A DNA stretch of 41,026 nucleotides from Lawsonibacter sp. (GTDB lineage: Bacteria; Bacillota; Clostridia; Oscillospirales; Oscillospiraceae): assembly GCA_022795855.1 (NCBI GenBank), contig JAAWHL010000016.1, forward strand, positions 1 to 41,026. Reading direction: 5' to 3'. The notes under the pieces are model-generated. The model was not told the origin of the DNA and made no database searches. It worked only from the letters and a program-made list of their open reading frames with translations. The position numbers and the translations under genes are program-made. Of the stretch, positions 1 to 8,430 are shown piece by piece (within the stretch, counting starts at the first letter, position 1; the number at the start of each line of letters is the position of its first letter).

Positions 1-264
1 CAGGTGTACGTCCTGTCCAAGGACGAGGGCGGCCGTCACACCCCCTTCTTCAACAACTACCGTCCCCAGTTCTACTTCCGTACCACCGACGTGACCGGCA
101 TCATCACCCTGCCCGAGGGCACCGAGATGTGCATGCCCGGCGACAACGTGGACATGAAGGTGGAGCTAATTACCCCCATCGCCATCGAGAAGGGCCTGCG
201 TTTCGCCATCCGTGAGGGCGGCCGCACCGTGGGTTCCGGCGTCGTCATCGAGATTGACGAGTAA
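1..264 (+). CDS. tuf: Elongation factor Tu, C-terminal end (5' truncated by window)
   Basis: Only the last 87 residues are present; the gene starts before the window. EF-Tu is the GTPase that delivers aminoacyl-tRNA to the ribosome in the cytosol. The fragment is the third beta-barrel domain: the stretch [20 protein letters not shown], then [15 protein letters not shown], and the ending [16 protein letters not shown] are near-universal EF-Tu signatures. The G domain lies outside the window and cannot be checked. A perfect hairpin 19 bases after the stop ends the transcript, so tuf is probably the last gene of a translation-factor operon (rpsL-rpsG-fusA-tuf is the usual order; not visible here). 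Identification is secure. Confidence 0.98.
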   Translation, partial: QVYVLSKDEGGRHTPFFNNYRPQFYFRTTDVTGIITLPEGTEMCMPGDNVDMKVELITPIAIEKGLRFAIREGGRTVGSGVVIEIDE

Positions 265-283
265 TCTTTCCCTTCCAACGGCC

Positions 284-321
284 AAAGCGGCCGCGGCGGC
301 TTCTGCCGCCGCGGCCGCTTT
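284..321 (+). terminator. Hairpin terminator after tuf
   Basis: A perfect 17-bp inverted repeat (284-300 with 305-321) closes on a TTCT tetraloop. The A-tract/T-tract flank is short (AAA before, TTTCTGT at the end), so it is GC-driven rather than a classical long U-tract terminator, but the stem is extremely stable and sits just behind tuf. Confidence 0.85.
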
Positions 322-433
322 CTGTCCTTGGATGTGTCCCGCCTCCCCTGAGGCAAAGCGGAATTTTGCCGGGGAAGCTTCCGGCTGCTCCTTTTGCTTT
401 GAAAAGAAAAAGAAGCAGCAGCCAAAGAAAACC

Positions 434-463
434 TTGCAATCCATTGCACGGTTGGTGTAAAAT
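434..463 (+). promoter_or_regulatory. Likely glnS promoter
   Basis: TTGCAA (434-439) and TAAAAT (458-463) are separated by 18 bases, about 45 bases before the glnS start. It follows the tuf terminator, so glnS has its own transcript. No T-box leader was seen. Confidence 0.55.
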
Positions 464-508
464 ATCCCAATCGGAATATCCCGCAAAAGAGACAGGAGGA
501 ACTCAAGT

Positions 509-2218
509 ATGGCTGACGAGATTATCACTGCGGACGGCGGCGCGGAGGCCGCGGAAAGTCAGAACTTCATTCATCAGTTTATTCAGGAGGACATCGCCCC
601 CGGCGGACGGTTTGCCGGGATGCAGGTCCACACCCGGTTCCCCCCCGAGCCCAACGGCTATCTGCACATTGGCCACTGCAAGGCCCTGATTATCGACTTC
701 GGTTCCGCCGAAAAGTTCGGCGGCATCTGCAACCTGCGGATGGACGACACCAACCCGGCCAAGGAGGACACCGAGTTTGTAGACGCCATTCAGGAGGACA
801 TCCACTGGCTGGGCTTTGACTGGGGCGGCCGGTTTTTCTACGGTTCGGACTATTTCGAGAAGACCTACGAGCTGGCCGTGGGGCTGATCCGGAAGGGTCT
901 GGCCTATGTGTGCGAGCTGACCCCGGAGCAGTTCCGGGAGTACCGGGGGGACACCGCCACCCCCGCCCGCTCCCCCTGGCGGGACCGCCCTGTGGAGGAG
1001 AGCCTGGACCTGTTCCAGCGGATGCGCGGCGGGGAGTTCCCCGAGGGGAAGTATACCCTCCGGGCCAAAATCGACCTGGCCAGCGGCAACTTCAACATGC
1101 GCGACCCGGTGCTCTACCGCATCCGCTATATCGAGCACCACCGCCAGGGGACCAAGTGGTGCATCTTCCCCATGTACGACTTTGCCCACCCCATCCAGGA
1201 CGCGCTGGAGGGCATCACCCACTCCCTCTGCTCTCTGGAGTACGAGGACCACAGGCCCCTGTACGACTGGGTCATCGAGCACACCGACGTCCCCTCCAGG
1301 CCCCGGCAGATTGAGTTTGCCCGCCTGGGCATCAACCACACGGTCATGTCCAAGCGGAAGCTGCGCCGGCTGGTGGAGGAGCACTATGTCTCCGGCTGGG
1401 ACGACCCCCGTATGCCCACCCTGTGCGGCCTGCGCCGCCGGGGCTACACCCCCCGGTCCATCCGGAATTTCTGCGAGCGCATTGGCGTGGCCAAGGCCGC
1501 GTCCACCGTGGAGTACGCCTTCCTGGAGCACTGCCTCCGGGAGGATCTGAACGACCACGCCCAGCGGGCCATGGCCGTCCTGCGTCCCATCCTCCTGACC
1601 ATCACCAACTACCCCGAGGGGCAGAGTGAGACCTTCCAGGTGGAGAACAACCCCGGCGACCCCGCCGCCGGAACCCGTCCGGTCACCTTCTCCCGGCATC
1701 TGTATGTGGAGGCGGAGGATTTTCTGGAGACCCCCATTCCCAAGTACAAGCGCCTGTATCCCGACGGCCCCGAGTGCCGCCTGAAGGGGGCCTATCTGAT
1801 TCGCTGCACCGGCTGCGTCAAGGACGGGGCGGGGCGTGTGACCGAAATTCTGGCCGAGTACGACCCGGACTCCCGGGGGGGCAACCCCGCCGACGGCCGC
1901 AAGGTGAAGGGGGCCACCATCCACTGGGTGGACGCGGAGACCGCCGTGGATGCGGAGGTGCGCCTGTACGACAACCTGTTCCGGGACGAGGATCCGGACG
2001 CGGGGGAGAAGGACTTCCTGGAGTGCCTGAACCCCGCCTCCCTGGAGGTGCTGAAGGGCTGCAAGCTGGAGGCCATGCTGGCCACGGCCGCCGCGCCCGC
2101 CCACTACCAGTTCCTGCGCCTGGGGTACTTCTGCGTGGACAATCGGGATTCCCGCCCCGGCAGTCCGGTCTTCAACCGCGCCGTGTCCCTGAAGGACAGC
2201 TTCAAAGCCGGGAAGTAA
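509..2218 (+). CDS. glnS: Glutaminyl-tRNA synthetase
   Basis: Class I aminoacyl-tRNA synthetase that charges tRNA-Gln with glutamine using ATP, in the cytosol. The protein is 569 residues, close to the 554 of E. coli GlnRS. The class I signature HIGH is at residues 53-56 within FPPEPNGYLHIGH, and the KMSKS-equivalent MSKRK is at 280-284. The C-terminal third carries the anticodon-binding beta-barrels. The start is set by AGGAGGA eight bases upstream of the ATG. Many Firmicutes make Gln-tRNA indirectly with GatCAB; a direct GlnRS occurs in a subset of Clostridia, and the family is generally thought to have spread horizontally. It is a single-gene transcript between two terminators. Confidence 0.97.
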   Translation: MADEIITADGGAEAAESQNFIHQFIQEDIAPGGRFAGMQVHTRFPPEPNGYLHIGHCKALIIDFGSAEKFGGICNLRMDDTNPAKEDTEFVDAIQEDIHWLGFDWGGRFFYGSDYFEKTYELAVGLIRKGLAYVCELTPEQFREYRGDTATPARSPWRDRPVEESLDLFQRMRGGEFPEGKYTLRAKIDLASGNFNMRDPVLYRIRYIEHHRQGTKWCIFPMYDFAHPIQDALEGITHSLCSLEYEDHRPLYDWVIEHTDVPSRPRQIEFARLGINHTVMSKRKLRRLVEEHYVSGWDDPRMPTLCGLRRRGYTPRSIRNFCERIGVAKAASTVEYAFLEHCLREDLNDHAQRAMAVLRPILLTITNYPEGQSETFQVENNPGDPAAGTRPVTFSRHLYVEAEDFLETPIPKYKRLYPDGPECRLKGAYLIRCTGCVKDGAGRVTEILAEYDPDSRGGNPADGRKVKGATIHWVDAETAVDAEVRLYDNLFRDEDPDAGEKDFLECLNPASLEVLKGCKLEAMLATAAAPAHYQFLRLGYFCVDNRDSRPGSPVFNRAVSLKDSFKAGK

Positions 2219-2330
2219 CCGGGCGCAGACGGTGCGCGGAACCTAAAATCAGGGCGTAACCGGAATCCATTGCCGCCCCGGCGGAAGGAGCGCAGACGCG
2301 CCCTTCCCGCCGGCCCGAGGACAAACCAAA

Positions 2331-2378
2331 CCCCGCCCGCCGGACAGTTTGAGATACTGTCCGGCGGGCGGGGCGTTT
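2331..2378. terminator. Bidirectional terminator between glnS and the DUF554 gene
   Basis: A perfect 18-bp stem (2331-2348 with 2356-2373) has a 7-base loop and is followed by CGTTTT on the plus strand; on the minus strand the exit side reads T-rich (TTTGGTTTG). It lies between convergent genes and probably serves both. Confidence 0.85.
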
Positions 2379-2387
2379 TGTATCCGG

Positions 2388-3089
2388 TCAGCCGACCAGC
2401 GCTGTCCAGGCGGCGGAGACGAAAAAGGCCAGGATCAGGCCGGGGAGCAGGTTGAGACCCTTGATATCCTCCTTTATCCTGCACAGCCGCAGGCCGGCCG
2501 CCAGGGTGACAATTCCGCCCACGGCGGAGAAGTCGGCAATCATAGTGTCGGTGATGGCCCCCTGCACCACGTGGGCCGCGGCGAACAGGGCCAGGTAGAC
2601 GCACAGCTGGGGGATGCACAGGCAGGGGACGATTTTCCCCAGCAGGGCGGCGAAGATGCAGGCGGTGACGCAGTCCAGTATGGCCTTGGTGACCAGGATG
2701 CTGCCGTCCCCGGTCAGGCCCTCGTTCAGCGCGCCGAACCAGCCGGTCCCGCCGCAGCAGAACAGAATCAGAGCCGCGCTCACCTGGGCCAGATAGGCCG
2801 CGTCCGCTCCGCCGCCCATCAGCCTGCCGGTGACTGCGGTGGCCAGACGGTTGATACGGTCCTCCAGCCGGACCGCCTCCCCCACGCAGGCGCCCAGCAG
2901 CAGGGACAGAATGACGGCGGACAGATTCCTGGCCCGGATAATCAGGACGATGCCCATGACCAGGGCGGCGATGCCCAGCAGGTTGTTCAGCAGCTTTTTC
3001 CAGCTGTCCCCCAGGCGGGAGCTGAGCACACAGCCCAGCAGCGCTCCGCACAGGGTGGCGGAGACGTCGGTCAGAATTCCAACAGGCAT
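2388..3089 (-). CDS. DUF554 family membrane protein
   Basis: A 233-residue hydrophobic protein with about seven predicted membrane segments. It matches the DUF554 (YdfK-like) family: N-terminus MPVGILTDVSA, the LGACVGE segment, and the central pattern LFCCGGTGWFGALNEGLTGD followed by LVTKAILD are typical. Function of the family is unknown; a transporter role is often guessed. It starts 9 bases after the stop of the upstream flavoenzyme gene, with a GAGGTG ribosome binding site, so the two form one transcript. The pairing may mean the membrane protein handles a substrate or product of the reductase, but that is speculation. Confidence 0.85.
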   Translation of the reverse strand: MPVGILTDVSATLCGALLGCVLSSRLGDSWKKLLNNLLGIAALVMGIVLIIRARNLSAVILSLLLGACVGEAVRLEDRINRLATAVTGRLMGGGADAAYLAQVSAALILFCCGGTGWFGALNEGLTGDGSILVTKAILDCVTACIFAALLGKIVPCLCIPQLCVYLALFAAAHVVQGAITDTMIADFSAVGGIVTLAAGLRLCRIKEDIKGLNLLPGLILAFFVSAAWTALVG

Positions 3090-3098
3090 GGCGGCACC

Positions 3099-5045
3099 TC
3101 AGATATCCAGGGCCGCGTGATAGCCCTGATAGACGGCGTTGGTGATGTTGGACACCCGGGCGCAGTCGCCGATTTCCCGCACCCAGGGGGCGCAGGCCCG
3201 CAGGGCAGACACGGTGTCCCGGTCAGGGCGCTGGCCCACGGCGCAGATGACCGTCTCGCCGGGAATCAGTACCTCCCGGCCATCCCGGGCGGTGCAGACC
3301 AGCCCCTCGGGGGTGACCCGCGTGCCGGCGTGCTCCAGGTGGACGCAGGCAAACTCTTCCACCTTCTGCATCAGGATGGGGCGGTGGCGGATGTTGCAGT
3401 CCGCGGCCAGGATATCCCGCATCTCCACCAGATGGACGGCCTTTCCCTCCATCCCCAGGTGGACGGCGCACTCGCAGCCGGCCAGGCCGCCGCCCAGCAC
3501 CACCACGGTGTCCTTTACCTTGTCCTTTTCCAGGTAGTAGTTGTTGACCACCATCACGTTTTCCCCGTCGATGCCGGGCAGGGGCGGCACAATGGGCGTG
3601 CTGCCCACCGCCAGAATCAGGGCCTGGGGGGCCAGCTGCTCCAGCAGCTCCGGCGTGGCGGGGGTGTTGAGGCGCACCTCCACTCCGGCCAGCTCCAGCT
3701 GCCGGGCCAGGGTCAGGCCCAGCTGATACATTTCGCGTTTGAAGGGCAGGGCCTGCTCGCTCTTCAGGATGCCGCCCAGCTCCCCCGTTTTCTCCAGCAG
3801 GGTGACGGTGTGGCCCCGCTGGGCGGCGGTCAGGGCCGCCTTCATGCCGCCCACGCCGCCGCCGGCCACCACAACCCGTTTCTTTACGGCGGCGGGCGTG
3901 ACCTCCGTGCCCCCAATCTCCCGGCCGATGAGGGGATTGACGGCGCACCGGCGGGTGCCGGTGGCGGGCCGCTCGGCCATGCAGGTAAAGCAGCGCAGGC
4001 AGCGGACAATCTCGTCCTCCCGGCCTGCCGTCACCTTGTTGGGCAGCTCCGGGTCGGCCAGCAGGGCCCGGGCCATATAGACCACGTCCGCCTGCCCGGA
4101 GGCGATGATTTCTTCCATCTGGGCCGGGTCGTTCAGCGCGCCGATGGCGGCAACGGGCTTGCCGACGTGCTTTTTGATTTCGGCGGCCAGGCGCACATTG
4201 TCCCCGTGGGGGGCGAACATGGGCAGGTGGGTGCGGAAGAAGCCGAACTGATAGCTCCCGGCGGAGACGTGAATCAAATCCACATACTCCTCCAGCGCAT
4301 GGGCAATCGCACAGCCCTCGGCCAGGCCGTAGCCGCCGTCGAAGAGCTCCGCGCCGCTCATGCGCAGCTCAATGGGGAAACCGGGCCCCACCGCGCTCCG
4401 GACGCTCCGGAGCACCTCCCGGGCAAAGCGCAGGCGGTTTTCAAAGCAGCCGCCGTATCCGTCGGTGCGCCGGTTGAAGGCGGGGGACAAAAACTGGTTC
4501 ACCAGCCAGCCGTGGCCCGCGTGGACCATGACCATCTGAAAGCCCGCCCGCTTGGCCAGGGCGGCGGCGGAGCCGTAGGCCCTGACGATATCGTCAATCT
4601 GTTCCCCGGTCAGGGCCTTTACCGGGATGCCGTCGGGCCTGACCCAGTCGCTGGGGCCGAACTGGGCCAGCCCCTTCTTTTTGTCCTTGTCCACCAGGTA
4701 GGTGCCGGCGTACTGGCCGGAGTGGCTCAGCTCCACGCTGGGCACCGCCCCGTGGCGGGCCACTGCGTCGGCCAGGAAGGCCCAGCTGGCCAGACAGCCG
4801 GGGGTTTTCAGATCCAGGTGGAACATGTGGGAGGCGTCGGTCTCCGGGTGGACCACCAGCTCGCTGGCGGTGACCGCCGCCGCGCCGCCCTTGGCCCGCA
4901 GCTCGTAGAAGCCGGGGGTGCGGGGCCCGACGCAGCAGTCGGCGGTGATGTCGGTGCCGCCCATGGGGGCGGAGAACATGCGGTTGCGGAAGGTCACCCG
5001 CCCCAGGGTGATGGGAGAGCAGAGGTGGGGGTATTTTTGTGTCAT
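3099..5045 (-). CDS. NADH:flavin oxidoreductase with 4Fe-4S cluster (enoate / dienoyl-CoA reductase-like)
   Basis: Old Yellow Enzyme-type reductase of 648 residues with the domain order of 2,4-dienoyl-CoA reductase, BaiCD/BaiH and 2-enoate reductase. Residues 1 to about 340 form the FMN TIM barrel, with the family motif HAGHGWLVNQFLSP followed by NRRTDGYGG. Cysteines 349, 352, 355 and 367 would bind the 4Fe-4S cluster; the spacing is C-x2-C-x2-C-x11-C. Residues from about 392 carry an FAD-binding GGGVGG motif, and a second nucleotide-binding motif GGGLAG near 520 would bind NAD(P)H. Such enzymes reduce activated C=C bonds (cinnamates, enoates, 3-oxo-delta4 bile acid intermediates); the actual substrate cannot be read from sequence. 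The ATG has GAGGAGG upstream and a clear promoter. Confidence 0.9.
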   Translation of the reverse strand: MTQKYPHLCSPITLGRVTFRNRMFSAPMGGTDITADCCVGPRTPGFYELRAKGGAAAVTASELVVHPETDASHMFHLDLKTPGCLASWAFLADAVARHGAVPSVELSHSGQYAGTYLVDKDKKKGLAQFGPSDWVRPDGIPVKALTGEQIDDIVRAYGSAAALAKRAGFQMVMVHAGHGWLVNQFLSPAFNRRTDGYGGCFENRLRFAREVLRSVRSAVGPGFPIELRMSGAELFDGGYGLAEGCAIAHALEEYVDLIHVSAGSYQFGFFRTHLPMFAPHGDNVRLAAEIKKHVGKPVAAIGALNDPAQMEEIIASGQADVVYMARALLADPELPNKVTAGREDEIVRCLRCFTCMAERPATGTRRCAVNPLIGREIGGTEVTPAAVKKRVVVAGGGVGGMKAALTAAQRGHTVTLLEKTGELGGILKSEQALPFKREMYQLGLTLARQLELAGVEVRLNTPATPELLEQLAPQALILAVGSTPIVPPLPGIDGENVMVVNNYYLEKDKVKDTVVVLGGGLAGCECAVHLGMEGKAVHLVEMRDILAADCNIRHRPILMQKVEEFACVHLEHAGTRVTPEGLVCTARDGREVLIPGETVICAVGQRPDRDTVSALRACAPWVREIGDCARVSNITNAVYQGYHAALDI

Positions 5046-5080
5046 ATGGATGCGGCCTCCTCGACAAAAACGTTAAAAAT

Positions 5081-5108
5081 ATTATACTGCGCCCCGGTTT
5101 TTTTGCAA
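5081..5108 (-). promoter_or_regulatory. Promoter of the flavoenzyme-DUF554 operon
   Basis: On the minus strand TTGCAA (5103-5108) and TATAAT (5081-5086) are 16 bases apart, about 35 bases before the start codon. Confidence 0.75.
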
Positions 5109-5151
5109 TCCGGCCCAAACTATGGTACTATGAAAAAAAGGAATAGAGATG

Positions 5152-5191
5152 AAGCGGAGGAGCCGCCGTCCCACACGGCGCTCCTCCGCTT
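5152..5191 (-). terminator. Terminator of the lysR-type gene
   Basis: Inverted repeat 5152-5163 with 5180-5191 (12 bp), extended by 5 bp after a one-base bulge, with a 5-base loop. It lies 38 bases past the LysR stop; on the minus strand the exit side runs into a T-rich stretch (ATTCCTTTTTTT). Confidence 0.7.
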
Positions 5192-5229
5192 GTATTGATA
5201 GGCCGGATTTTGGGCCGGGGTGCGGGGCC

Positions 5230-6162
5230 CTAATCCCGGCTGTCGCCCGGAAGCCGGTAATACTCCAAAAGGAAGTCCCAAAAGTCCAGCGCGCTTTCGC
5301 TGAGAAGCCGCTTTTTCTTCCGCATCATCACCACCGTGCGGTGGGTGCTGCAGTGCTGGATATCGAAGGTGCGCAGGCCGGGGCAGAGCAGCCTCGCCTC
5401 CGCGAGGCAGGACTGGGGCAGGAACGCAACGGCCAGTCCCTCGCGGATGGCGTTCATTTTAATCAGGAAGTCGTCCGTCTGGAAGTAGGTCTGGGGGAAA
5501 AACCCGGCGTTTTGGCAGATGTGATAGGTAAAATCAATGAAATTGCTGCCGATCTGCATGGTGACAAAACGGGTCTGGGCAAATTGGGCCAGGTCGATGC
5601 TCTCCCCGTCCTGGGGGAGCTCTGAAAACTGCGGATGGTTTGGGCCGACCACAAGGAAGACATGTTCCGAGAACAGGGGCTGGGTGACCCAGAACGGGGT
5701 GTTTTGTTCATCGCTGACCTCGTCCTGCGCGGAGGCGAGGATAAAATCATAGTTCTCTCCGTCGGCGGTGCTGTTCAGACGGTGATTGTACTGCAGAATC
5801 TGGACGTTCACCATGGGGTTGAGCTTCATGTACTCGCTGATGCAGGGGAGCAGGATGGGGGCGAAGGACAGGCAGATGATGGAGACATTGCCGGAGGTCT
5901 CGTAAATCAGCTGCTTTGCGGACAGGGCGCCGCTGTCCAGAATCTGCATGGCCCGCTGGGCATGGGTATAAAAGCGCTGCCCGCTGGCGTTGAGGCGGAT
6001 GCGGTTGCCCACGCGGTCGAACAGGGGGACGCCCAGGTCCTTTTCCAGGTTTGCCAGGCTTTTGCTCAAGGTCGGCTGGGAGATGTCCAGGAAGGCTGCG
6101 GTCTGCGAAACGTGCTGCAGCCGCGCCAGCTGGAGGAAATATTCAATCTGCTTCAGTTCCAT
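5230..6162 (-). CDS. LysR-family transcriptional regulator
   Basis: A 310-residue regulator. Residues 1-60 are the LysR winged helix-turn-helix (ending LEKDLGVPLFDRVGNRIRLN) and residues from about 90 to 300 are the periplasmic-binding-protein-like effector domain. LysR proteins act as tetramers on the promoter of a neighbouring gene, responding to a small-molecule co-inducer. It is transcribed divergently from the metallo-hydrolase/esterase/TRAP gene set and shares its promoter region, so those genes are the natural regulatory target. A purine-rich AAAGGGGG lies upstream of the ATG. The effector is unknown; a carboxylic acid or ester taken up by the TRAP system would fit. Confidence 0.93.
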   Translation of the reverse strand: MELKQIEYFLQLARLQHVSQTAAFLDISQPTLSKSLANLEKDLGVPLFDRVGNRIRLNASGQRFYTHAQRAMQILDSGALSAKQLIYETSGNVSIICLSFAPILLPCISEYMKLNPMVNVQILQYNHRLNSTADGENYDFILASAQDEVSDEQNTPFWVTQPLFSEHVFLVVGPNHPQFSELPQDGESIDLAQFAQTRFVTMQIGSNFIDFTYHICQNAGFFPQTYFQTDDFLIKMNAIREGLAVAFLPQSCLAEARLLCPGLRTFDIQHCSTHRTVVMMRKKKRLLSESALDFWDFLLEYYRLPGDSRD

Positions 6163-6221
6163 AAGCCGAGGCCCCCTTTCCGCCGTTCCGGACCGCCCGG
6201 GAGGATGATTGCCTGAAGGCT

Positions 6222-6250
6222 ATTATACAATAGCTTGTGCAAAATTGCAA
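6222..6250 (-). promoter_or_regulatory. Promoter of the lysR-type gene (shares its -35 with the divergent promoter)
   Basis: On the minus strand TTGCAA (6245-6250) and TATAAT (6222-6227) are 17 bases apart. TTGCAA is self-complementary, and the same six bases serve as -35 of the plus-strand promoter. A short palindrome TGCAA-AA-TTGCA (6238-6249) overlaps it and may be a LysR contact. Confidence 0.8.
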
Positions 6251-6273
6251 ATATCATTTTGATGCGCTATTCT
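6245..6273 (+). promoter_or_regulatory. Promoter of the metallo-hydrolase gene, divergent from lysR
   Basis: TTGCAA (6245-6250) and TATTCT (6268-6273) are 17 bases apart on the plus strand. The -35 box is the same DNA as that of the lysR promoter, so polymerase can occupy only one at a time. Confidence 0.65.
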
Positions 6274-6317
6274 ATCCTTAGTCAAAAGCACGAGGAAGTT
6301 TGGAAGCGTGGTGTTTT

Positions 6318-7232
6318 GTGAAAATGGAGTATATCCGCTTTGGCAATATGTTCCCGCCCCCGGAGGCGTCGGAGCGCCCGTATTTGATTGACCGGGACCC
6401 CTTTCCGATCATTGAGGGGCTCTACTACGTGGGAAATCTGTGGTGCGCCTCCCACCTGATTGACACGGGGGAGGGGCTGATCCTGCTGGACGTCCCCTGC
6501 GCCTCGGGCTACCCGGGCCTGCTCTACAACATCCAGAAGCTCGGGTTCCGGGCGGACGACGTCAAGTACATCGTGGTCTCCCACGCCCATACGGATCATT
6601 ACGGCTGTGTCAATGCGCTGGTCCGCCGCACGCACGCAAAGACCTTCCTGGGGGCGGTGGACGCCCGGGATATGCTGGGCCATCCGGAGCGGACCAAAGC
6701 CCTGGACGCCGGGCTGGGCCCGTATAACGAGCCCTTTGTCCCCGACGTGCTGCTGGAGGACGGGGACGTCATTGAGCTGGGCCGCATTCGGATGCGCTGC
6801 GTGCTCACCCCGGGCCACACCGCAGGGGTCATGTCCCACTTCTGGGATATGGAGGCGGACGGCAGAACGGTCCATGTGGGCATTTACGGCGGCGCGGGCT
6901 ACGGGTCCCTGTCCGCCGAGGGGCTGAAGCGGTTCGGGCAGCCGCTGTCCATGCAGAAGACCTTCCTGGAGTCCATTGAGAAGGTCTGGGACGAGCCGGT
7001 GGACCTGATGCTGGGCAACCACCCCTTCCACAGCGACGAGTACCAGAAGCACCTCCGGAGCCTGACAGAGGAAGGGAACCCCTTCCTTGATTCCACGGAG
7101 TGGCGGCGCTTCCTCCGGGAGCTGCGGGAGGGCTTTCAGAAGTTTCTCACCTACACGCCGGAGCAGATGGACGCGCTGTTCGGCCGCAGCCATCTGATGG
7201 AATATTATGGCGAAGCGGCCGGCTTGCTGTAA
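6318..7232 (+). CDS. Metallo-beta-lactamase-fold hydrolase, subclass B3-like
   Basis: Zinc hydrolase of about 304 residues. The metal motif HAHTDH (residues 89-94) is complete, a further ligand lies in TPGHTAG (His167), and LGNHPFH near 235 supplies the last histidine; the layout resembles subclass B3 enzymes and their non-lactamase relatives. Likely reaction is hydrolysis of an ester, lactone or amide in the cytosol; no signal peptide is seen, which argues against a role in antibiotic resistance. The start is uncertain: GTG at 6318 has GGAAG 11 bases upstream; ATG at 6324 and TTG at 6300 are in frame. It leads a cluster with an HSL-type esterase and a TRAP transporter, opposite a LysR gene. 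Confidence 0.88.
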   Translation: MKMEYIRFGNMFPPPEASERPYLIDRDPFPIIEGLYYVGNLWCASHLIDTGEGLILLDVPCASGYPGLLYNIQKLGFRADDVKYIVVSHAHTDHYGCVNALVRRTHAKTFLGAVDARDMLGHPERTKALDAGLGPYNEPFVPDVLLEDGDVIELGRIRMRCVLTPGHTAGVMSHFWDMEADGRTVHVGIYGGAGYGSLSAEGLKRFGQPLSMQKTFLESIEKVWDEPVDLMLGNHPFHSDEYQKHLRSLTEEGNPFLDSTEWRRFLRELREGFQKFLTYTPEQMDALFGRSHLMEYYGEAAGLL

Positions 7233-7247
7233 AGAAAGGGGAGATAT

Positions 7248-8198
7248 ATGATGGATTTGAAACCGTTTCCCGGCTATGAGCGGCATCTGTCCGGCTATCT
7301 GAGAGACGCCGGCCCGGCGGAGGAGGGCCCCCGCGCGGCGCCGCCTGTGTTCCGGGACTTCCCGGAGGGGATGCGGACCGAGGACCGCGTCATTCCCGGC
7401 GGGGACGGCCAGGAGATGAAAATCCGGCTCTACATCCCGAAGGGCCTGCCGGAACGTCCGCCTGTGGTGCTGGACATCCACGGGGGCGGCTTTGTGGCCG
7501 GGGACCTGGATACCGACAATTACCGCTGCGCCGCCATCGCCGCGCGGGTTCCGGCCATTGTGGCGGGGGTGGAGTACCGGCTCAGCGGGAAGGGGGTCCA
7601 TTTCCCTGCGCCGCTGATGGACTGCCACGCCGCCTGGCAGTGGCTGTGCGGCCACGCCGAAGCCATCGGGGCGGACAGCGGCCGGATGGGCCTGCACGGC
7701 TCCAGCGCCGGCGGAAACCTGGCGGCGGGGCTGGCCCTGTACCTCCGGGACCATAACGAGCAGCCCCCGGCGCTGGCCGTTTTGAACTGCGCCACCTACA
7801 CCCCGGCCATTGAGGAGACCATGTCCTTCCAGCAGCTGAGACAGCTGAGGATGGGGCCGGACAACAAGGCGCTCAACGCGGAGGCGGCCTATCTGGGGGG
7901 CTACGACGGCACCCGGCCCTCCTACTACGCCTTTCCGGCGCTGTCGCCCGACCTGGGCGGCCTGTGCCCCCACTTCATCATCGCCGGGGAGTACGACACC
8001 CTGCGGGATTCCGCGCTGGACTACGCGGGCCGCCTGCTGCGCAGCGCGGTCCCCACGGAGCTGTTTTTGGCGGGCCGCCAGGGGCACTGCTTTACCGCCG
8101 TGTCCCACCCCTTCACAGACCTGACCCACGACCTCATCGCGGCGGCCTTCCGGCGGGAGTTTGGGCTGCTGAACCATTTGAGCGTACAGACGGGTTAG
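7248..8198 (+). CDS. Alpha/beta hydrolase, hormone-sensitive-lipase family esterase
   Basis: Carboxylesterase of 316 residues, cytosolic. The oxyanion-hole motif HGGG is at 78-81, the nucleophile elbow GSSAG at 151-155 gives Ser153, and Asp250 (AGEYD) and His280 (GRQGH) complete the triad, all in family-typical positions. HSL-family enzymes cut short-chain esters. The gene starts 15 bases after the metallo-hydrolase with AAAGGGGAG as ribosome site, so they are co-transcribed. Two unrelated hydrolases in front of an importer suggest uptake and cleavage of an esterified or lactone-type acid; the substrate is not predictable. Confidence 0.9.
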   Translation: MMDLKPFPGYERHLSGYLRDAGPAEEGPRAAPPVFRDFPEGMRTEDRVIPGGDGQEMKIRLYIPKGLPERPPVVLDIHGGGFVAGDLDTDNYRCAAIAARVPAIVAGVEYRLSGKGVHFPAPLMDCHAAWQWLCGHAEAIGADSGRMGLHGSSAGGNLAAGLALYLRDHNEQPPALAVLNCATYTPAIEETMSFQQLRQLRMGPDNKALNAEAAYLGGYDGTRPSYYAFPALSPDLGGLCPHFIIAGEYDTLRDSALDYAGRLLRSAVPTELFLAGRQGHCFTAVSHPFTDLTHDLIAAAFRREFGLLNHLSVQTG

Positions 8199-8430
8199 GG
8201 CCTGCCGGGCACGGCCCGTTCGCCGGGACGGCGGGGCGCCGCCATACCGCCTCGATTTTTCTTGCGGCGCCCCATGGCCCCAGGCGGTTTCCCCGCCCGC
8301 CATGGCGCCCCTTCTGCGGGGACGTCCGGTATTTCCCGGGGAACCGGCCCCGTCCGGCGGCAAAATCCTCCGCGCTTGGTCAGAGTTCCATTTTCCAAGC
8401 AAGACCTAACAGAAAAAAGGGGTTGACAGG

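Noticed and set aside
2349-5198. A 949-residue open frame on the plus strand opposite the flavoenzyme and DUF554 genes
   Set aside because: Composition is Gly/Gln/His/Ala/Pro-rich with no domain, as expected of the antisense frame of GC-rich genes; the minus-strand genes are unmistakable.
6318-7232. Metallo-beta-lactamase fold read as an antibiotic resistance gene
   Set aside because: No signal peptide, and the context is an esterase plus TRAP importer under a LysR regulator; metabolic hydrolysis is the more likely role.
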